The notes below the pieces were generated by a model that was not told where the DNA came from, searched no databases, and saw only the letters and a program-made list of their open reading frames with translations. A DNA stretch of 53,817 nucleotides from Bdellovibrionota bacterium (GTDB lineage: Bacteria; Bdellovibrionota; Bdellovibrionia; Bdellovibrionales; JAEYZS01): contig CAUJDY010000066.1 of NCBI GenBank assembly GCA_963169805.1, positions 1 to 53,817 on the forward strand, given 5' to 3'. Each line of letters opens with the position of its first letter. The first letter of the stretch is position 1. This document shows positions 48,834 to 53,817 of this stretch, in pieces. A program made the translations under genes and the position numbers.

Positions 48834-49277
48834 TTAGGCTCTTTCAACTGAAACTGCGATTTCTGTCTCAAGATCCTCACCAAAATGAATCGTTGCCTTG
48901 TGTTGTCCAAGCATTTTGATTGTATCGTCCATTCTTACATCTCTACGATCAACCTGAAATCCCTGCTTTTCAAGCTCTTTTGAAATATCAAGAGCTGTAA
49001 TAGATCCAAAAAGTTTTTCAGTTTCAGATGCATTCACTTTGAATGTAACTGTCACATTTGAAAGCTTCTCAAGAACTTGTTTTTTCTCAGACATTGCTTT
49101 TTTTCTTTTTGAATCTGCCATTTTTTTAAGATGTTCAAATTCCTTTACTCGTCTTTCTGTTGCTTCTAATGCCAAGTTATTTGGGAATAAAAAGTTTCTT
49201 GCATAACCTCTGGCTACGTTAACTAGCTGTCCGATCTTACCTACATTTTTAACATCGTTTTTTAAAATAACTTTCAT
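48834..49277 (-). CDS. rplI: ribosomal protein bL9
   Basis: 147 residues. 'MKVILKNDVKNVGKIGQLV' and 'RGYARNFLFPNNLALEAT' are the bL9 signature; the long central helix and C-terminal domain are complete. It is the last gene of the rpsF-DUF2232-rplI unit. Confidence 0.98.
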   Translation of the reverse strand: MKVILKNDVKNVGKIGQLVNVARGYARNFLFPNNLALEATERRVKEFEHLKKMADSKRKKAMSEKKQVLEKLSNVTVTFKVNASETEKLFGSITALDISKELEKQGFQVDRRDVRMDDTIKMLGQHKATIHFGEDLETEIAVSVERA

Positions 49278-49367
49278 GGCTTCCTCTCATAATTGAGTTT
49301 TTAATTTTTCTTCAGTTTAAATTTACTTTTCTTTTTGTCTTAATGGCACTCAAGCCTATCTCATCCC

Positions 49368-50225
49368 TTACTCATCTGCCTTGTCTGATTTTTCTACGTT
49401 TCGGCTAAGCCTCTCTTCAAGTTTAAGCCTCAGATCGAGCCAATAATCTATTATTCCTAAGCAAATGGGCAACAAAATTTGAAAGACGAATATAGAGTAG
49501 ATCACCCATTTGATCAACGTGCTAAATCTCATAGCATCGAGAATAAATGATAATACTGAAAGTCCTTGAAAAAAATACAGCAATAACGAGATGTTAAGTA
49601 CGTTTAACGCCACTTCCTGCACGCCAGGCAGATCTACTTTAATGAATGAGAAAAGAAGGGAGGCGATAACAAACCAAATTGCACCCTCTGGAACTACAAA
49701 TCTTTTTAGTTCATTAGATGCTCGCTTATCAAAAAGTGCCCCAATCCATACATTCAAAGCACACAAACAAAAAATATAGGATGGCAATTGATAGACTAGA
49801 GCATCTACATCTAGCGGCACCGGCATTCCACGGGCCTTCTCTAGTGCGGCTGTAATACCTGAGGATAAAAACGACCATATTTCTTGTTTTTGATATACCA
49901 CTATCCACACATATGCGCTTGCCAAGATAAATAGAGTTGCGGCAAGTGTTGCTAAAAATCCCCGCCAGAAGAGGCTCTGCGATTCCAACCACTTATAAAA
50001 AATGACAAGAATTGAAAGTGCCACCACAAGCACAATCATGGGATACCATCCCACAATCATCAGAATACTCACGCTTGCGAGTTGAAATAAAATAAATTGT
50101 TCTATTTTTAAAAAACGTAGCTGTAGAAAGAGGCCGGCAGCGCCAAAGACCCCCGTTGTCATACTAAGTATAAGAGAAGAGGCTTCTAGCGCAAAACCGG
50201 CTAGAAGCTTTTGTACTGAGTTCAC
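49368..50225 (-). CDS. DUF2232 (YybS-like) membrane protein
   Basis: 285 residues with about seven or eight transmembrane helices. The C-terminal half contains 'ALNVLNISLLLYFFQGLSVL', which resembles the DUF2232/YybS family often found between rpsF and rplI. Function unknown. It starts 11 bases after rpsF. Confidence 0.8.
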   Translation of the reverse strand: MNSVQKLLAGFALEASSLILSMTTGVFGAAGLFLQLRFLKIEQFILFQLASVSILMIVGWYPMIVLVVALSILVIFYKWLESQSLFWRGFLATLAATLFILASAYVWIVVYQKQEIWSFLSSGITAALEKARGMPVPLDVDALVYQLPSYIFCLCALNVWIGALFDKRASNELKRFVVPEGAIWFVIASLLFSFIKVDLPGVQEVALNVLNISLLLYFFQGLSVLSFILDAMRFSTLIKWVIYSIFVFQILLPICLGIIDYWLDLRLKLEERLSRNVEKSDKADE

Positions 50226-50236
50226 CTAACTTTTTC

Positions 50237-50668
50237 TTAGATAGATGGCTTCATGTCTTTTTTGCGAGCATTCTGTTTTTCTGCAAATCTCTCTCTGTCT
50301 CTTTGTTGAGCTTGAGCGATTCCATCTTTGAATGTCTGCAAGTGTTTGTTTAAATCTGTTCTGTCATCTAAACGAACGTGAACAAATCTCAAAACATCTT
50401 CATTGATTCTCATTGTTCTTTCTAACTCTGCTATAGATTGTGGAGATGCTGTAAATAGAGTGTGAAAGTAAACGCCCGCTTTTTCTTTTTTAATAGGATT
50501 TGCAAGTCTTCTACGTCCCCATGTTTCAACGTGAGCTAGCTCTCCGTTGAATGACTCAATGATCTGTTTGTTTTTTTTGAATAAGCCTTTTTGTTTTTCT
50601 TCTGAAGACTCTGACTTAACGATAATAACGCCTTCGTATGGTCTATTTGCAGCTGGTGTTTTTGCCAC
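50237..50668 (-). CDS. rpsF: ribosomal protein bS6
   Basis: 143 residues. Core 'RPYEGVIIVKSES', 'WGRRRLANPIKKEKAGVY' and 'ELERTMRINEDVLRFVHVR' are typical; a charged C-terminal tail adds about 40 residues. rpsR, its usual neighbour and binding partner, is not between rpsF and rplI here. Confidence 0.97.
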   Translation of the reverse strand: MAKTPAANRPYEGVIIVKSESSEEKQKGLFKKNKQIIESFNGELAHVETWGRRRLANPIKKEKAGVYFHTLFTASPQSIAELERTMRINEDVLRFVHVRLDDRTDLNKHLQTFKDGIAQAQQRDRERFAEKQNARKKDMKPSI

Positions 50669-50818
50669 TGTGTATCCTTATGGTTAAAGCCCCGTTTAAT
50701 AGGAGCAAGGTTTAGACGAGCGTTATTCCACACCTTCCGCTAAAAAGCAACAGCTCTTGCTTGGTTTTTAGGACTTTCCCTTGCCATAATATGGTCTTTA
50801 TGACGGTCCTGTAAGCCT

Positions 50819-50848
50819 TTGAAATCTCTGTTTTTTTGCTATTATAAC
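50819..50848 (+). promoter_or_regulatory. promoter overlapping the apparent longer FHA start
   Basis: TTGAAA (50819-50824) with TATAAC (50843-50848, 18-base spacer) or TATTAT (50840-50845, 15-base spacer). The ATG at 50852 lies only a few bases after the -10, so the transcript could be leaderless. Confidence 0.45.
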
Positions 50849-50851
50849 TAT

Positions 50852-51541
50852 ATGGATATTTATCTTAAAGTGATCTCAGGACCACGCGAAGGCGATTTGT
50901 TTAAAATACAAAAGGGCGCAACCGTAGGTAGATCTCGAGCAGATATCAATCTTAAAGACCCAAAAGCTTCCGCGATTCATGCGGTCATAGAAGACGACAT
51001 GGGCATTTTCTATTTTGTTGATAAGCAATCGTCCAACGGAACTTTTGTATTAGGGCAACGAGAAGACCGAATTGAGCTAAAGCCCGGCATCCTTTTAACT
51101 ATCGGGTCCACGACACTAGAAGTTCAAACACAATTCCAAGCAAAATCTAAAGATTCGACTATGAGTTTTTGGAGAGAAGATCTGTACTCTACCGTCCAAA
51201 ATATTGTGGCCCCTCAAAACCCCCAAAACGTTCAGCATTTTAGACAGCTCGTTACAGTTCGTGCAAAACAAGGTTTGCAAGAAGGGCAAATTTGGACGCT
51301 TGGCTATGGCCCTCGTCAATTTGGAGGAATGAGCTTTGACGGCACAATTTTGGAGCCCTCGGCTCCCGACATTTGCTTTGAGATTTTTGAAAAAGACGGC
51401 CTTCTTTTTATTGAAACGAGTCACAAAAATGTTGTTTTAATTGGAAATGAAAAAAAAGATTCCGAAAAAATTTATGATGGGTTAGAAGTGAAAATCCTTA
51501 ACACTCTGCTGGAGATAAAACTTGCCAACTCTGATTCCTAA
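50852..51541 (+). CDS. FHA-domain protein
   Basis: 229 residues from ATG 50852; the frame extends upstream to a TTG at 50819 which fits a -35 box and encodes no conserved sequence. The FHA domain is complete: GRS at 26-28, 'SAIH' at 40-43 and 'SSNGTFVLG' near 60. FHA domains bind phosphothreonine peptides. The C-terminal 130 residues contain a second beta-rich region ('GLQEGQIWTLGYGPRQFGG') that may be another FHA-like fold. No kinase gene is nearby. Confidence 0.88.
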   Translation: MDIYLKVISGPREGDLFKIQKGATVGRSRADINLKDPKASAIHAVIEDDMGIFYFVDKQSSNGTFVLGQREDRIELKPGILLTIGSTTLEVQTQFQAKSKDSTMSFWREDLYSTVQNIVAPQNPQNVQHFRQLVTVRAKQGLQEGQIWTLGYGPRQFGGMSFDGTILEPSAPDICFEIFEKDGLLFIETSHKNVVLIGNEKKDSEKIYDGLEVKILNTLLEIKLANSDS

Positions 51542-52400
51542 ACAAACAGGATTTTTTGAAAGCTTTGATGGAACCCCAATTTATTATGAAGTGCGAGGGG
51601 AGGGGAAGCCGTTGTTTTTAGTATATGGGATCGTTTGTTTAATGAACCATTGGCAGCATCAGATAAAATATTTTTCTCAAAAATATAAAGTAATTACTTT
51701 GGATTTGCGCGGACACCACTCTACTCCCGTTCCACAAAATAGAGACAACCTGACGATTGATAGCATAGCTCAAGATATCATTGGGCTTGCTCAACATCTT
51801 GGAATAAAAAAAGCAAGCTTTTGGGGACATAGCTTTGGAACACAACTCTTAGTTCGAGCTTATGATTTAAAGCCGGAGTTGTTTTCAAATTTAGTTTTAA
51901 TAAATGGTTTTGCTTCTAATCCTCTCAACGGAATGTTTGGAACTGACGTTGTGAATACTGTTTTTGATTTTGCAAAACAAACTTACGGAATGCTACCTGA
52001 GACTTTTTCTTATATGTGGAAGAAGCTAGCAACAAATCCGATTGGAATGAGGCTTTCTGCTTTAGCTGGTGGATTTAATCTTAATTTAACAAGCTTTAAA
52101 GATATAGAAATTTATGCGAAAGGCGTAGCAAGCATCGAGACAGATGTTTTTTTGGGCTTATTTGAAAAAATGATGAAGTATGATGGAACAAGTGTCTTAG
52201 ATCGCATTGATTGTCCCGCTCTGATAATTACAGGAGAGAAAGACACTGTGACTCCAAAAGAATTTCAAGAAATCATGTACAAAAAAATTAAAGGCAGCCA
52301 GTTTTTTGTGGTTCCACACGGAACACATTGCTCTCAATTGGATATGCCTGATTTTGTGAATATGAAAATTGAGAAATTTTTAAAAGAAGTTGGGTATTAA
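51522..52400 (+). CDS. alpha/beta hydrolase
   Basis: 292 residues from a TTG start with GGAG seven bases upstream, overlapping the FHA gene by 20 bases. Triad: nucleophile in 'FWGHSFGTQL', Asp in 'ITGEKDTVTP', His in 'PHGTHCSQLD'. The oxyanion region is 'VYGIVCLMNHW' and the Asp-Arg-Gly motif is 'LDLRGHHST'. Substrate unknown. Ends with a 4-base overlap of a convergent small gene. Confidence 0.88.
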   Translation: MPTLIPKQTGFFESFDGTPIYYEVRGEGKPLFLVYGIVCLMNHWQHQIKYFSQKYKVITLDLRGHHSTPVPQNRDNLTIDSIAQDIIGLAQHLGIKKASFWGHSFGTQLLVRAYDLKPELFSNLVLINGFASNPLNGMFGTDVVNTVFDFAKQTYGMLPETFSYMWKKLATNPIGMRLSALAGGFNLNLTSFKDIEIYAKGVASIETDVFLGLFEKMMKYDGTSVLDRIDCPALIITGEKDTVTPKEFQEIMYKKIKGSQFFVVPHGTHCSQLDMPDFVNMKIEKFLKEVGY

Positions 52401-52657
52401 GACGCTTTATCGTCATCTAATAAAAATTCAAGTTGTTCTTCGTTTTTATTCATGAGTTTGTTTTCAAATAAAGAATCAATGCTACGCTCTCCAACTTCAG
52501 TTGTTGATTTATATATTTCTGGAATTTCAACATTTACATTGTAAGCTTGTTTGATGAGGTGTTTTAAAAAGGAGGCTTTAGCGCTCTGAGATGAGTTTTT
52601 ATTAAAACCCATCTGCTCTAAAACATCACCCATTTTTTCGAGATTTTTTGATTTCAT
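52397..52657 (-). CDS. small hydrophilic protein of unknown function
   Basis: 86 residues, helical and charged, without cysteines or membrane segments. I do not recognise a family. It overlaps the convergent hydrolase stop by four bases. Confidence 0.5.
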   Translation of the reverse strand: MKSKNLEKMGDVLEQMGFNKNSSQSAKASFLKHLIKQAYNVNVEIPEIYKSTTEVGERSIDSLFENKLMNKNEEQLEFLLDDDKAS

Positions 52658-53007
52658 ACTTTACCTACTAGAAATAACTTATCGGTTTTTGATGTAGGTC
52701 CCTAAAGTCTGAAATCAAGGATGCGACTCTTGAAGAATCTTTTGTATAGACACCTGTAGCTTAAAAAATGGGACATTTGTTTACGCATATTTAGACCAAG
52801 ATCTGTAACACGCCGCGCATTATTTATTTGCGAAGCCTTTTGCACTAGATCTAGTGGTGCAGTGTCAGTTAGATCCCATATCTATGTGGATAACTCTGTG
52901 TGGTATGTGGATTACAAAGACAATTTGACCCCATCTATTCAACCACTTCGCCGTGACTCGCTCACGTTTTTAGCATATACCGATTAGCACTTTTAGAGAG
53001 GAGCACA
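52658..53007. other. 350-base intergenic region before etfB
   Basis: Contains a perfect 14-bp palindrome CACTAGATCTAGTG (52843-52856), a perfect DnaA-box sequence (TGTGGATAA, 52885-52893), a near match TGTGGATTA (52906-52914) and a small CGTGA/TCACG hairpin near 52950. The etfB ribosome binding site AGAGGAG is at about 52995. The promoter itself could not be placed and no tRNA or other RNA gene was recognised. Confidence 0.4.
52843..52856. promoter_or_regulatory. 14-bp palindrome, candidate operator for etfBA
   Basis: CACTAGATCTAGTG is a perfect dyad about 155 bases upstream of etfB. Its position in a long promoter region suggests a regulator site; no regulator is identified. Confidence 0.3.
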
Positions 53008-53778
53008 ATGAAGATTCTAGTTTGTGTGAAACAAGTTCCTGATACAGAAACAAAAATTAAACTTGGCGGCTCTGGCGTTGATTTTGCCGGAGTGAAGTGG
53101 ATTTTAAATCCTTATGATGAGTTCGCCGTAGAAGAAGCCCTAAAAATTAAAGCTGCAAAGCCAGAGACTCATGTTCAAGTTCTAACCGTGGGCCCGAAGT
53201 CTCGTGCAACAGAAGTTCTTAGAACAGCACTTGCAATGGGAGCAGATGAAGCAACAATTGTAGATGCAGATGAATCTGCTGATAATTTTTTGGTAGCTAA
53301 AGCAATAGCAGAGGCCTCAAAAAAGACAGGTCCATATGATATTGTTCTCTTTGGTAAAGCTGCAATTGATGATAATAATTTTTGCGTTGGACAAATGGTT
53401 GCAGAGTTTTTAGATATTCCGCATGTAACATCCATTGGAAAAGCTGACTATACCGGAGCTGGCGCCCTCGTAGAAAGAGAAGTTGAAGGTGGAGCAAAAG
53501 AAGTTTTAGAAATACAATTTCCTGTCGTCTTAACAGCAAACAAGGGACTTAATACTCCTCGCTACGCCTCTTTACCTGGAATTATGAAAGCAAAAAAGAA
53601 AACTCTTCAGGAGCTTTCATTAAGTGATCTTGGCCTTTCCAATGATGCAATTAAAGTCAAGTATTCCAACTTTCAACTTCCAGCAGAGAGACCTCCTGTG
53701 AAGATGCTGAGTGGTGATGCTGGTGCTCAAGCGCAAACCCTTACAAAACTCCTTAGAGAAGAAGCAAAAATTATTTAA
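53008..53778 (+). CDS. etfB: electron transfer flavoprotein subunit beta
   Basis: 256 residues. Typical EtfB: 'MKILVCVKQVPDTETKIKL', 'NPYDEFAVEEALKIK', and the nucleotide-binding 'VLTVGPKSRATEVLRTALA' region. With EtfA it forms a soluble FAD/AMP heterodimer that passes electrons from acyl-CoA dehydrogenases to the quinone pool. Clear AGAGGAG ribosome binding site. Confidence 0.97.
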   Translation: MKILVCVKQVPDTETKIKLGGSGVDFAGVKWILNPYDEFAVEEALKIKAAKPETHVQVLTVGPKSRATEVLRTALAMGADEATIVDADESADNFLVAKAIAEASKKTGPYDIVLFGKAAIDDNNFCVGQMVAEFLDIPHVTSIGKADYTGAGALVEREVEGGAKEVLEIQFPVVLTANKGLNTPRYASLPGIMKAKKKTLQELSLSDLGLSNDAIKVKYSNFQLPAERPPVKMLSGDAGAQAQTLTKLLREEAKII

Positions 53779-53796
53779 CTACAAAGGTATTTAGCT

Positions 53797-53817
53797 ATGA
53801 AAACACTTTTATTTGTT
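53797..53817 (+). CDS. etfA: electron transfer flavoprotein subunit alpha (first codons only)
   Basis: Seven codons (MKTLLFV) begin 18 bases after the etfB stop and run off the window. A weak AAAGG precedes the ATG. Identity is inferred from position, because etfB is almost always followed by etfA, and from the hydrophobic start. Confidence 0.6.

Overview
The window looks like chromosomal core sequence from a low-GC (A+T-rich) member of the Bdellovibrionota. I infer this from three things: a short histone-fold protein resembling the Bdellovibrio bacteriovorus histone HBb/Bd0055 (31284-31478), the murA-prmC-prfA-rpmE-rho gene block, and many exported TPR/VWA/LysM proteins of the kind common in that group. 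No rRNA, tRNA, insertion sequence, prophage or CRISPR array is visible. Genes are densely packed, mostly on the minus strand, and many are coupled by 1-25 nt overlaps.

Layout. 1-630: the 3' part of an alpha/beta hydrolase. 617-6677 (-): a two-gene operon encoding a MoxR-like AAA+ ATPase and a VWA-domain protein with a very long Glu/Gln/Lys/Ser-rich linker. Both begin with signal peptides; this is the most unusual system in the window. 6814-12025 (-): HIT protein, GYF-TM-TPR protein, a small membrane protein, serS, and a second membrane protein. 12264-12926 (+): a small exported protein, separated from murA by a 25-bp inverted repeat. 13009-18502 (-): murA, prmC, prfA, rpmE, rho (translation termination, transcription termination, peptidoglycan precursor). 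18891-19256 (+): a PilZ protein behind a sigma-28-like promoter. 19437-20687 (-): a LysM surface protein. 20883-27658 (-): DUF192, Ppx/GppA, AsmA, and gatB, gatA, gatC (tRNA-dependent amidation). 27830-29896 (+): ligA, convergent with an unknown exported protein. 31284-31478 (-): histone with its own promoter and terminator. 31635-33113 (-): membrane metallophosphoesterase. 33376-34704 (+): MltD-like lytic transglycosylase. 34772-35746 (-): 2-oxoglutarate/Fe(II) oxygenase. 35886-38252 (-): a large exported protein.

38337-43384 (-): TPR protein, LptM-like lipoprotein, dapF, dapA, dapB, an HPPK-like protein, a small transaldolase and a lipoprotein. The Dap genes make meso-diaminopimelate and lysine for the wall, so this unit couples wall-precursor synthesis to envelope proteins; ftsK (43447-45768) lies just upstream. 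45837-46841 (+): queE and a Fis-type DNA-binding protein. 46910-50668 (-): a small acidic protein, dnaB, rplI, a DUF2232-like membrane protein and rpsF. 50852-52400 (+): FHA protein and alpha/beta hydrolase. 53008 to the end (+): etfB and the first codons of etfA.

The main observations are: the exported AAA+/VWA pair, whose mature proteins each contain one cysteine very near the N-terminus; the histone gene; a palindromic intergenic element present twice with a compensated base change; a sigma-28-type promoter before the PilZ gene; and departures from consensus in the active-site motifs of DapF, FtsK and the HPPK-like protein. All functions are read from sequence motifs and remembered family features; nothing was searched or computed.
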